Origin: Chloroflexota bacterium
GTDB lineage: Bacteria > Chloroflexota > Anaerolineae > Anaerolineales > DRMV01
Length of the DNA stretch: 24,009 bases
Direction: 5' to 3'
Assembly: GCA_013154225.1 (NCBI GenBank)
Contig: JAADCW010000070.1
Location: 1-24,009, forward strand
Positions 10,370-17,533 of this stretch are shown here, piece by piece. The position numbers and the translations under genes are program-made. The first letter of the stretch is position 1. Each line of letters opens with the position of its first letter. The notes beneath the pieces were generated by a model. That model made no database searches. It saw only the letters and a program-made list of their open reading frames with translations, and was not told the DNA's origin.

Positions 10370-10612
10370 TTACCTGACACAAGAAATATACCGCGCTAAA
10401 GATCTCGCGAAGCAAATTGGTACAGGTTGTGACGTGAATTGCTTCCGTTCAGAGTAACAACAGTGTGCGATTTTTTGCTCTTCTTCCTTTGGGGTATATG
10501 GACAGGACGGATGGGCAACAAATGTATGAGCACATGGATAACACTTGCCATTTTCTGGCGACTCGATAGGACAGGGCGCTTTCCTGAGCTCGAGATGGGG
10601 GGCGCAAGTCAA
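10370..10612 (-). CDS. Doubtful Cys-rich small ORF (80 aa)
   Basis: No family recognised. The frame opens at TTG (10612) with a weak AAGG upstream and would encode an 80-residue basic protein with nine cysteines, including CPIESPENGKCYPCAH and CCYS. Paired cysteines can bind a metal, and the stretch has lower GC than its neighbours. However, it is antisense to nothing, has no good ribosome-binding site, and sits in a gap rich in repeat-like sequence. It could be a small metal-binding protein, a decayed gene remnant or chance. Confidence 0.2.
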   Translation of the reverse strand: MTCAPHLELRKAPCPIESPENGKCYPCAHTFVAHPSCPYTPKEEEQKIAHCCYSERKQFTSQPVPICFARSLARYISCVR

Positions 10613-10647
10613 AATAGGACCTTACGCAGTTGCGTTCTCGGGGGCTG

Positions 10648-10797
10648 ATCTCACCCTTCCCCCAGCCGTCTCTTTTGGTCATTGGGCTTCGCTGACGCTC
10701 AGCCCGAGGCTGAGGAAACGGCTTTCCCCCTTCCAAGGGGGGAAGGGGGTGCCCGAAAAGCGCTTCTGGCGCTTTTCGGGCGGGGGTTGGGAGAGAT
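10648..10797. repeat. Hairpin-rich block resembling a dispersed intergenic repeat
   Basis: Three stem-loops in 150 bp. GGGCT/AGCCC lies near 10684-10705. CCCCCTTCC (10726-10734) pairs with GGAAGGGGG (10741-10749). A perfect 13-bp stem GCCCGAAAAGCGC (10751-10763) pairs with GCGCTTTTCGGGC (10769-10781) around TTCTG. The outer ends, TCTCACCCTTCCCCC on the left and GGGGGTTGGGAGAGA on the right, are imperfect inverted repeats. This style is common in dispersed bacterial intergenic repeats, but only one copy is in the window. Confidence 0.5.
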
Positions 10798-10854
10798 TAA
10801 ACAACCCACGATAAACCAAATGCGTAACTCCTACAAAAATTTTTCCCTCTTACG

Positions 10855-10935
10855 TCGCGGCGTCGCTTGGCGCAAGCGTTTCCCCGCCCTTCTTCCCCGC
10901 AAGGTGAGGAGAAAAGGGGCGTTCCGCGCGCATTC
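10855..10935. repeat. Second hairpin-rich GC block, possible repeat fragment
   Basis: CGCTT (10864-10868) and AAGCG (10874-10878) flank GGCGC. CCCCGCCC and AAAAGGGGCG then bracket CCCCGCAAGG as an imperfect larger stem. In style it resembles the block at 10648-10797 and may belong to the same kind of element. Confidence 0.35.
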
Positions 10936-11112
10936 AAGGTAGCCGCCATACCACATGTTTTTTCGGATCGTGCTTGTTTCTTTGCAATGGTAAGCCGAAA
11001 AATTGGGTTTCGGCGTTCTGCACGCCTCGTTCTGCCGCGTTTTAGGGTAAAATGAAACTGACGTGACAGTTCGCCAGGCGTTTCGGCTTTATTGGACTGA
11101 GAGGAGCGAATC

Positions 11113-12279
11113 ATGGCCCAAGAAAGAATCCTGATCGTGGATGACGACGTTGATACCTTGAAGCTGGTTGGCTTAATGCTCCAGCGTCAAGGGTATCAAA
11201 TTGTGGTTGCCAGTAGCGGCCCGAAAGCATTGGCATTGGTCCAAGAAGAGCCTCCTGACTTGATTTTGCTGGATGTCATGATGCCGGAGATGGATGGGTT
11301 TGAGGTCGCACGGCGTTTGCGTTCAGACCCCAAGACGGCTGACATTCCGATTTTGATGTTTACCGCGAAGAGCCAGGTTGAAGACAAACTGGCCGGTTTT
11401 GACGCGGGCGCGGACGATTATCTCACCAAGCCCGCCCACCCTGCCGAGTTGCTGGCCCGGGTGAAGAAACTTTTGCGCCGAGGCCGTGAAACAGGCGCTT
11501 TGATGGGAAGCGATGAAGGCGGCCCACGCGCCTGGACGATTGGCGTGTTGGGTGTCAAAGGCGGCCTGGGAGTTTCGAGCCTGGCGTTGAATTTGGGCTT
11601 GATGCTGCACCAGGAAAGCAAAAGCGATGTGATTGTGGCCGAACTGCGGCCTGGCCAAGGCACGATGGCCATGGAGTTGGGATACCCAACCTCGGGCGGT
11701 TTGGAAAAATTACTTTCCAAGCCAGCCACCGATTTGACCTCGGCAGGCATAGACCGCGAAATGGTGACTTACATCCCCGGCGTGCGGTATTTGCTTTCGG
11801 CTTTTGACCCCGCGGCAGCCAAAGGGGTTGAAAACGTGGCTGGCATGGAACGGATCACCCGCCACGTGCGGCGCTCTGCCCATTATGCAGTTTTGGATTT
11901 AGGCCCTGTGGGGCAAGCTCACTTGCCCACTTTGCTGCCGTTGTGTGATGAGATTTTGCTGGTTGTGGACGGTATGCCTGGTACGGTCAAAATGGGGAAA
12001 TTGGCCATTGACTATCTCCTGCGGCAAGGGGTGGGGCACGGTTTGTTGAGCGCGGTGTTGTTGAACCGTGTCCGTTCCGATTTGCAGATTCCGTGGACAG
12101 AAATCCAAAGTCGTTTGAACATTCCCGTGGCCACGGTCATTCCCCCCGCGCCCGAGCTGGCTTACCAATCCCACGACCGCAGCTCGCCGATGGTGCTGCT
12201 TCAGCCGCAGAGCCTGGTGGCCGCCCAGTTGGGCAAATTGGTGCGGCAACAAATTGAAAAAGCAAAGGGTGTGGCATGA
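11113..12279 (+). CDS. Response regulator fused to a CpaE/MinD-like ATPase domain
   Basis: A 388-aa two-domain protein. Residues 1-125 are a full receiver: acidic pocket DDD (10-12), phospho-acceptor Asp54 (LLDVMMPEMDG), Thr84 and Lys106 (LTKPAHP). Residues of about 140-385 form a MinD/ParA-type fold as in CpaE of tad-pilus systems. Its Walker A reads GVKGGLGVSS (147-156): the signature lysine (149) is kept, but Val154 replaces the P-loop lysine, so ATP hydrolysis may be lost. The Asp of AVLDLGPVG occupies the switch position. No DNA-binding domain is seen. Start: GAGAGGAGCG just before ATG. The stop overlaps the sirtuin start by ATGA. No tad pilus genes are in the window, so a pilus role is unproved. 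Confidence 0.88.
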   Translation: MAQERILIVDDDVDTLKLVGLMLQRQGYQIVVASSGPKALALVQEEPPDLILLDVMMPEMDGFEVARRLRSDPKTADIPILMFTAKSQVEDKLAGFDAGADDYLTKPAHPAELLARVKKLLRRGRETGALMGSDEGGPRAWTIGVLGVKGGLGVSSLALNLGLMLHQESKSDVIVAELRPGQGTMAMELGYPTSGGLEKLLSKPATDLTSAGIDREMVTYIPGVRYLLSAFDPAAAKGVENVAGMERITRHVRRSAHYAVLDLGPVGQAHLPTLLPLCDEILLVVDGMPGTVKMGKLAIDYLLRQGVGHGLLSAVLLNRVRSDLQIPWTEIQSRLNIPVATVIPPAPELAYQSHDRSSPMVLLQPQSLVAAQLGKLVRQQIEKAKGVA

Positions 12280-13049
12280 GTGGGGTAGACGTCGAGGCTG
12301 CTTTGCTTGCCCAGGCCGCGCAAATCGTGCGTCAGGCACGGCGAGGCGTCATTCTGACCGGTGCAGGCGTATCAACGCCTTCGGGCATTCCCGATTTCCG
12401 TTCCGAAAACAGCGGCCTGTGGCAAAAGCATAATCCCATGGAAGTCGCCTCGCTGGCCGCTTTCCGCCACCACCCTGACCGCTTTTTTGCCTGGATGCGT
12501 CCGCTGTTGCAGGATATGCTCCGGGCGGAACCCAATCCTGCCCATTATGCCCTGGCTGCGCTTCAGCAGGCAGGCTATTTCTCTACCTTGATTACGCAAA
12601 ACATTGACGGCCTGCATCAGCGGGCTGGATCGGTGCGGGTGCTGGAAGTGCACGGCTCTCTGGAGACCGCCACCTGCACCATGTGCTACCAGACCTACCC
12701 CAGCGAAACATTTTTAGAAGCCTACCTTGCCACAGGGGCAGTGCCCCATTGCCCTGCGTGCGGCGGTGTGCTTAAGCCCAACGTGGTGCTCTTTGGTGAG
12801 CAGTTGCCCTGGCAAACGTGGGAAGCCGCAGAAGAAGCCGCACGTACTTGTGATGTGATGTTGATCGCTGGTTCTTCGTTGGAAGTCATGCCCGTTGCTC
12901 GCCTGCCCGTTGAAGCCGCGCGGCACGGCGCGGCCATCGTCATTGTCAACCAAACGCCAACCTACATGGATGAGCGGGCCGACGTCGTTTTGCGTGGCGA
13001 TGTCGCTTCGCTCCTTCCAGCCCTCCTCGAACAGGTGAATGCTTCATGA
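12276..13049 (+). CDS. Sir2-family NAD-dependent protein deacylase
   Basis: A cytoplasmic sirtuin of 257 aa that removes acyl groups from lysine using NAD, releasing nicotinamide and O-acyl-ADP-ribose. Motifs: GAGVSTPSGIPDFRS (29-43), TQNIDGLH (107-114), catalytic His126 (EVHGS), zinc cysteines 134, 137, 159 and 162, GSSLEVMP (199-206) and VNQTPT. All catalytic parts are intact. The CobB-type desuccinylase Tyr/Arg pair is not evident, so deacetylation is the simplest guess. Both ends are ATGA overlaps, with the CpaE-like regulator upstream and the histidine kinase downstream, so the three should be made together. Its substrate may be a partner in this operon. Confidence 0.94.
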   Translation: MSGVDVEAALLAQAAQIVRQARRGVILTGAGVSTPSGIPDFRSENSGLWQKHNPMEVASLAAFRHHPDRFFAWMRPLLQDMLRAEPNPAHYALAALQQAGYFSTLITQNIDGLHQRAGSVRVLEVHGSLETATCTMCYQTYPSETFLEAYLATGAVPHCPACGGVLKPNVVLFGEQLPWQTWEAAEEAARTCDVMLIAGSSLEVMPVARLPVEAARHGAAIVIVNQTPTYMDERADVVLRGDVASLLPALLEQVNAS

Positions 13050-14236
13050 CGACCACGACACCCCCCACCGATATGCTCACGGCTTACCGCCGCTTGCTGG
13101 ATATTTCCCGTGATTTGGCCGCTACGCTGGACCTGGACGCTCTGCTGAACCGCATCGTCCACGCCGCGGCCGATTTGAGCAATGCCGAAGCCGCCTCGAT
13201 TTTGCTCTACGACCCTCAGCGCAAGGAGTTGCGCTTTCAAGCCGCGACGAATTTATCCGACAGCCTGAAAAAGGGGGTGTGCGTGCCGTTGGATAACAGC
13301 ATCGCGGGCCTGGCGTTGCGCCAAAGGCGGCCGATCCGCCGCGATCGGGTTTACGACGACCCTAATCATTATGGGCATCTGGACAAACTCACCAAAGTGC
13401 AAACCCAAAGCCTGTTGGCTGTACCCCTGATTGCTCAAGGCCAGCCTATTGGCGTGCTGGAGGCCGTCAACAAACGCGAAGGCCCCTTCACCGATACCGA
13501 CGAGGAACTGCTCACCGTTTTGGGCGCTCAAGCCGCGGTTGCCATTCAAAACACCCGTTTGTTTTTGCAATCAGACCTGATTGCCGAATTGGTGCATGAA
13601 ATTCGTACCCCTTTGGGCGCTATCTTGGCCGCGGCGCAGTTGCTTCGCTTGCCTCAACTCTCGCTGGAACAGCGCGAGCAAACCATAAGCGCCATCGAAA
13701 CCGAAGCGCGCTACCTCAACGAGTTGACCACCACGTATTTGGACTTAGCCCGTTTGGAATCCGGACGTGCTCAATTTGAGCGCACAGAGTTTGACCTTCG
13801 GGAGCTTGCAGAAGAGGTGGTCCAACTCTTTGCTATGAAAGCCAAAGAACGCAACATCCAAATTGAGGTGGACTTCCCTGAAGATTTCCCCAAAGTCCAC
13901 GCCGACCGCAACAAAATCAAGCAGGTGATGGTCAACCTGGTGAGCAATGCAGTGAAATACAACCGCCCTGGTGGGCGCATTCGCATTGCCGGTTATGCTA
14001 ACGAGGGGGAAGTCGTGTTTACCGTCAGCGACACTGGCCCCGGCATTGCGCCAGAGCACATGAAGCACCTTTTCGAGAAATTCTACCGGGTGCCCGGAAG
14101 CGAAAAGCGGGCTATGGGCTCTGGCTTGGGCCTGTATCTTTGCCGCCGCATCATCGAAGCCCACGGCGGCAGTATTCGCGCGAAGAGCAAAGTGGGCGAG
14201 GGAAGCACGTTTATCGTGACTTTGCCTCTGCACTAA
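13046..14236 (+). CDS. Soluble GAF-domain sensor histidine kinase
   Basis: A 396-aa two-component kinase without membrane segments. Residues of about 25-172 form a GAF domain (VPLDNSIAGLALRQRRPI and SLLAVPLIAQGQPIGVLEAVN) for a small ligand or redox signal. The dimerisation helix carries HEIRTPL with phospho-His184. The ATPase domain has the N box (VMVNLVSNAVKYN, Asn297 and Asn301), G1 DTGPG (329-333), F box (LFEKFYRV) and G2 GSGLGL (358-363). Its start overlaps the sirtuin stop by ATGA. The obvious partner is the receiver of the CpaE-like protein two genes upstream. The signal sensed is unknown. Confidence 0.93.
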   Translation: MTTTTPPTDMLTAYRRLLDISRDLAATLDLDALLNRIVHAAADLSNAEAASILLYDPQRKELRFQAATNLSDSLKKGVCVPLDNSIAGLALRQRRPIRRDRVYDDPNHYGHLDKLTKVQTQSLLAVPLIAQGQPIGVLEAVNKREGPFTDTDEELLTVLGAQAAVAIQNTRLFLQSDLIAELVHEIRTPLGAILAAAQLLRLPQLSLEQREQTISAIETEARYLNELTTTYLDLARLESGRAQFERTEFDLRELAEEVVQLFAMKAKERNIQIEVDFPEDFPKVHADRNKIKQVMVNLVSNAVKYNRPGGRIRIAGYANEGEVVFTVSDTGPGIAPEHMKHLFEKFYRVPGSEKRAMGSGLGLYLCRRIIEAHGGSIRAKSKVGEGSTFIVTLPLH

Positions 14237-14245
14237 CCCTTGGCC

Positions 14246-15295
14246 ATGGGCGAAGAGCGTCTTACCCGTCGTGATGCGTTGAAATTGGCGCTGTTGGGCC
14301 TGGGCACTGTGGCCTGGCGTCCGTTCAAGCCGCGCGAAAACATTGCACCGCCGCCGTTTGTGGGCCTGGTGCGAGTTACCATTGACCACGTGCCAGTGCA
14401 TCGGGAACCGGCCTTCCGCAGTCCGGTGGAAGATTACCTGGGGCGGGATCAGGTTGTGCGGGTGCTGGAAAAATTGGTTTCCCCTGAGGGGCCAACCTAC
14501 AACCCCCGCTGGTATCGCGTGCCCGGCGGGTATTTGCATACGGCCTACACCCAGGAAGTGCAGGTACGGCTGAATCCTGTAGCGCCAGCCGTGCCCGATG
14601 GTGGGCAACTGGCCGAAGTGACTGTGCCTTACACCCGCTGTTGGCAAATCAGCCCCGAAGGGGAGTATGTTCCCCTTTATCGTTTGTATTACGGCTCCGT
14701 CTATTGGGTAACAGGCGTGCGTTTGGGGCGGTATCAAGAGCCCCTTTACGAAATCACCGACGACTTGCTCAAAGTGCCCTATTATGTGTATGCCCCTTAC
14801 CTGCGGCTCATCCAACCCGAGGAATTGACCCCGCTTTCGCCCGACGTGCCGCCGTTGGAAAAATGGATCGAAGTGGATTTGCGTGCCCAAACTCTGCGGG
14901 CTTATGAGGGGCAAACCATTGTGTTGGAAACCAAGATTTCCTCGGGCATTCCCAGCGATAAACCCACCGATAACGGCATTCCCACCCGCACGCCATCGGG
15001 CCGTTTTGGCGTGTTCCACAAAGTGCCCTCGCGGCACATGGGCAACGGTGATCTCACGGCCTCTCTGGAAGCCTACGAACTGCCTGGCGTGCCGTGGGTG
15101 AGTTTCTTTGTAGATACGGGTGTGGCCTTTCACGGCACGTATTGGCATGATAACTTTGGCCGTCCTATGAGCCATGGTTGTGTCAATATGCGCAACGAGG
15201 ACGCGCTGTGGATTTTCCGTTGGACCATGCCAGCCTATGAACCGATGGCGCCCGAAGCCAAAGGCCGGGGAACTTTGGTGTGGGTGCATGAGTAA
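14246..15295 (+). CDS. Tat-exported L,D-transpeptidase (YkuD domain) with SH3-like region
   Basis: A cell-wall enzyme forming or editing peptidoglycan cross-links at mDAP/L-residues. The 349-aa protein starts MGEERLTRRDALKLALLGLG, with the twin-arginine pattern TRRDALK and a short hydrophobic core, suggesting folded export through Tat. Residues of about 40-195 look like two SH3-type modules (VPVHREPAFRSPVEDYLG). The YkuD domain (about 196-340) ends in HGTYWHDNFG and SHGCVNM, giving the catalytic His and Cys. The ATG lies 9 bp after the kinase stop; a TTG at 14240 is an alternative. No Shine-Dalgarno is seen, so coupling to the kinase gene is likely. It converges on a minus-strand gene with 16 bp between stops. 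Confidence 0.9.
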   Translation: MGEERLTRRDALKLALLGLGTVAWRPFKPRENIAPPPFVGLVRVTIDHVPVHREPAFRSPVEDYLGRDQVVRVLEKLVSPEGPTYNPRWYRVPGGYLHTAYTQEVQVRLNPVAPAVPDGGQLAEVTVPYTRCWQISPEGEYVPLYRLYYGSVYWVTGVRLGRYQEPLYEITDDLLKVPYYVYAPYLRLIQPEELTPLSPDVPPLEKWIEVDLRAQTLRAYEGQTIVLETKISSGIPSDKPTDNGIPTRTPSGRFGVFHKVPSRHMGNGDLTASLEAYELPGVPWVSFFVDTGVAFHGTYWHDNFGRPMSHGCVNMRNEDALWIFRWTMPAYEPMAPEAKGRGTLVWVHE

Positions 15296-15311
15296 CGTGG
15301 GCTGCGAAAAA

Positions 15312-15851
15312 TTATAAATTTGCTTTGTAGGAAAGGTATTGCTGAAAAAGGGCAATACCAATCGCTGTGAGTATTCCCCCAAACAGAAGCCATTTTGCCA
15401 ACGTCAGCCCGCAGGCCAGCCATGCCAGAGAGGTATTGTGGCCAGGCCAGTGGGTGAAAAGCGCGGCCAGGGCGAAATTTTCGCCGTAGTCACACAGGAT
15501 CATGGCCAGGGGAAGCCGCGCCAGCCAAGGTTTGAAGCGGGGTCCCCAACTTTTGGCCAAGAGCAGCAGAAGCAAAGCGCCGTAAAGCAAGGGATAGGCC
15601 AGGTCGAAGGTCAGGTGCCCCCAAAGCGCGCGGGCGCGCTCGGCTGGGCTGTAAGCGGCCAACCACTGCCAGAGGGTTTCTGGGGTGTAATAGAGGTGGG
15701 TGTCGGGGAGATAGGCGAGCCCCAAAGGGGCGATGTGAGGCAGCATCCAGCGGTTGAAGCCCACCACGATGAGCGCCAAGGCGAAAATGCGGGGCCATGA
15801 GGCCCAGGCCAATAGCCGTTGGTGCCAGGTTGTGGAAGGGGAGGCTTTCAT
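15312..15851 (-). CDS. Predicted integral membrane protein of unknown function
   Basis: No family recognised with confidence. The 179-aa product has about four or five hydrophobic segments (IFALALIVVGFNRWML near the N terminus, LAYPLLYGALLLLLLA in the middle, LAWLACGLTLAKWLLFGGILTAIG near the C terminus). Conserved-looking features are FDLAYPLLYG and CDYGENFALA, where acidic residues next to a membrane segment hint at function. ATG at 15851 is chosen because it lies one base past the upstream epimerase stop (TGA-G-ATG); an in-frame start at 15890 would overlap that gene. It is the last gene of the minus-strand regulator operon. Confidence 0.75.
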   Translation of the reverse strand: MKASPSTTWHQRLLAWASWPRIFALALIVVGFNRWMLPHIAPLGLAYLPDTHLYYTPETLWQWLAAYSPAERARALWGHLTFDLAYPLLYGALLLLLLAKSWGPRFKPWLARLPLAMILCDYGENFALAALFTHWPGHNTSLAWLACGLTLAKWLLFGGILTAIGIALFQQYLSYKANL

Positions 15852-15852
15852 C

Positions 15853-16770
15853 TCATGGTTGCCCCAGCAGATCGTCCAGGGCCGCATCAAGGGTGGGGAA
15901 GCGGAATTGAAAACCGAGTTCCAACAAGCGTTGGGGCAAAGCGCGCTGGCTGGCCAGGAGCACCTGACTCATTTCGCCAAAGGCGAGGCGCAAGGCCCAG
16001 GCCGGCACCCGCAGAAAAGCCGGACGGTGCAGCTTGCGGGCAATGGCGCGGGTGAGTTCGGCGTTGGTGACGGGTTGGGGGGCAGTGAGGTTGAACGGCC
16101 CGTGGGCTTCTTCGTGGGTGAGGAGGAAAGACATGGCCGCGACTTGGTCGTGGATGTGGATCCAAGGCATCCATTGGTTGCCTGCGCCTAAAGGCCCGCC
16201 CAGGCCCCATTGGATGGGGCGCATCATGCGAGGGAGCGCGCCGCCCTCGCGGCTCAGTACGATGCCGGTGCGCAAAATCACACGGCGCATACCCAGGCCT
16301 TCTACGGAAGAGGTGCTGGCTTCCCAATCCACGCACAACCGGGCGAGGAAATCGTCGCCGGGTGGGGCATGCTCATCCAACAGGTCGTTGCCGCGGTCGC
16401 CGTAGTAGCCCACTGCCGAAGCCTGCAGAAGCACGGGGGGCCTCGGCTGCGCCAGGCGTAGGGCCGAGGCCAGCGCGCGGCCGTTTTCCACCCGGCTGGC
16501 ATACAGGGCGTTTTTGCGGGCTGCGTTCCAGCGCCCTGCCGCGATGTTTTCGCCCATCAGGTTGACCACCGCGTCGGCTTGACGCAGGACGCGTGCCAGC
16601 GCGTTAGGATCCTGCGGCGTCCACTTCACACGCTGGACGTCGGGAGGAAGCCCGGCAGGTTGTTTTTCAGGATGACGGGTAAAAACGGTGAAGGTGTGCC
16701 CTTGAGGGGCAAGGTGGGCGACAAAGGCTCGTCCTATCAAGCCGGTGCCGCCGGTCAAAACAATGTGCAT
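15853..16770 (-). CDS. TIGR01777-family epimerase-like protein (SDR39U1/YfcH)
   Basis: An atypical extended short-chain dehydrogenase of 305 aa. The N-terminal Rossmann motif GGTGLIG (7-13) binds NADP. Family-specific motifs are NLMGENIAAGRW (70-81), SAVGYYGDRG (118-127) and LRTGIVLSREGGALPRM. A short C-terminal DUF1731-type region ends near ELGFQFRFPTLDAALDDLL. Members are widespread, but the substrate is not known; links to cell division and plant chloroplast division (GC1) are reported for relatives. The start is supported by GGGAG (16778-16782) seven bases upstream. It follows the glycosyltransferase by 39 bp and touches the downstream membrane protein gene. Confidence 0.92.
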   Translation of the reverse strand: MHIVLTGGTGLIGRAFVAHLAPQGHTFTVFTRHPEKQPAGLPPDVQRVKWTPQDPNALARVLRQADAVVNLMGENIAAGRWNAARKNALYASRVENGRALASALRLAQPRPPVLLQASAVGYYGDRGNDLLDEHAPPGDDFLARLCVDWEASTSSVEGLGMRRVILRTGIVLSREGGALPRMMRPIQWGLGGPLGAGNQWMPWIHIHDQVAAMSFLLTHEEAHGPFNLTAPQPVTNAELTRAIARKLHRPAFLRVPAWALRLAFGEMSQVLLASQRALPQRLLELGFQFRFPTLDAALDDLLGQP

Positions 16771-16809
16771 GGTATGGCTCCCAAAATCGTAAAACCGTGC
16801 CCGTAAGTG

Positions 16810-17526
16810 TTAGAGGTCGCGGTAGCGCCAGAGGAGATCCCAAACGCCCAGCGCGGCTTCAACCTGAATGCGAAAAGACATTTTCGATTGTCCCCAACGC
16901 CGCTCTGTGAAGTAGATGGGAATTTCAACCATGCGAAGCCCTATTTTGTGGGCAAGGTAGGCCATTTCGACTTGGAAAATGTAGCCGTTGGCGCGTACCC
17001 GTTCCAGGGGAAGGCGCTCTAAGGCTGTGCGTCGCCAAAGGCGATAGCCGCCCGTGACATCGCGAACAGGAATGCGCAGGATAGTGCGGGCATAGAAATT
17101 GCCGAAAGTGGAGAGGGCTTTGCGCCAGAGGGGCCAGCGTTCGTCCAGCCGCCCGCCCGGAACGTAACGCGAACCCAACACCACGTCGGCGCCTGCTTCC
17201 ATCTCCGCGGCCATTTTGGGCAGGGCCTCTACTGGGTGAGAGAAGTCGCTGTCCATTTGGGCGATGGCATCGGGCTGGGCTTGCATCGCGTGCCGAAAGC
17301 CGGCCAAATAGGCCGGCCCCAGCCCTGCTTTGGCCGGACGGTGAAGCACGTCCAGGCGTCCGGGATATTGCTGTTTGAGCTTTTCGGCAATTTCGCCGGT
17401 GCCGTCAGGGCTGTTGTCGTCCACCACCAAGATGTGGAGGTCAAGGGGCAAAACGAACAAAGCGGAAACCAACCGAGGGAGGTTTTCCGCTTCGTTGTAG
17501 GTAGGGAGGACAACGGTAATTTGCAC
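16810..17526 (-). CDS. Polyprenol-phosphate mannose/glycosyl transferase (DPM1-like, GT2)
   Basis: Transfers a sugar, typically mannose from GDP-mannose, to a polyprenol phosphate at the cytoplasmic membrane face. The 238-aa protein is a single GT-A domain: VVLPTYNEAENL (5-16), DDNSPDGT (36-43), QMDSDFSH (90-97, DXD-type metal site), GSRYVPGG, and ERRWGQSKM near the C terminus. It lacks C-terminal membrane helices, as in type II/III DPM1 enzymes. The start is GTG at 17526, 7 bp after the response-regulator stop, with no clear Shine-Dalgarno, so coupling is likely. The product could feed cell-envelope glycans or protein glycosylation. The sugar is inferred. Confidence 0.9.
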   Translation of the reverse strand: MQITVVLPTYNEAENLPRLVSALFVLPLDLHILVVDDNSPDGTGEIAEKLKQQYPGRLDVLHRPAKAGLGPAYLAGFRHAMQAQPDAIAQMDSDFSHPVEALPKMAAEMEAGADVVLGSRYVPGGRLDERWPLWRKALSTFGNFYARTILRIPVRDVTGGYRLWRRTALERLPLERVRANGYIFQVEMAYLAHKIGLRMVEIPIYFTERRWGQSKMSFRIQVEAALGVWDLLWRYRDL

Positions 17527-17533
17527 GGGTTGT

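Larger units (their letters stand above)
10340..11112. other. Gene-poor intergenic region with hairpins
   Basis: About 770 bp without a convincing gene between the clpC terminator and the response-regulator operon. It contains, in order: a more AT-rich stretch (10350-10640) with arms GAAGCAA (10409-10415) and TTGCTTC (10439-10445); a dense hairpin block (10648-10797); a second GC-rich hairpin block (10855-10935); a small stem-loop GCCGAAA/TTTCGGC (10994-11014); and a possible -10 TAAAAT (11048-11053) without a clear -35. GAGAGGAGCG (11100-11109) serves the next gene. I recognise no tRNA, tmRNA, SRP RNA or RNase P RNA here. Confidence 0.6.

Noticed and set aside
10340..11112. Structural RNA gene (tRNA, tmRNA, SRP RNA, RNase P RNA) in the gap
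   Set aside because: No cloverleaf, GTTCRA-type T-loop context, or known conserved cores are seen. The hairpins look like repeats.
11113..12279. Assignment to a tad pilus locus (cpaE)
   Set aside because: The fold suits CpaE, but no tadA, tadB, tadC or cpaB/C neighbours exist here, so a gene symbol is not justified.
13745..15382. 545-codon open frame antisense to the histidine kinase and transpeptidase genes
   Set aside because: Spans two well-supported plus-strand genes and shows no family motifs.
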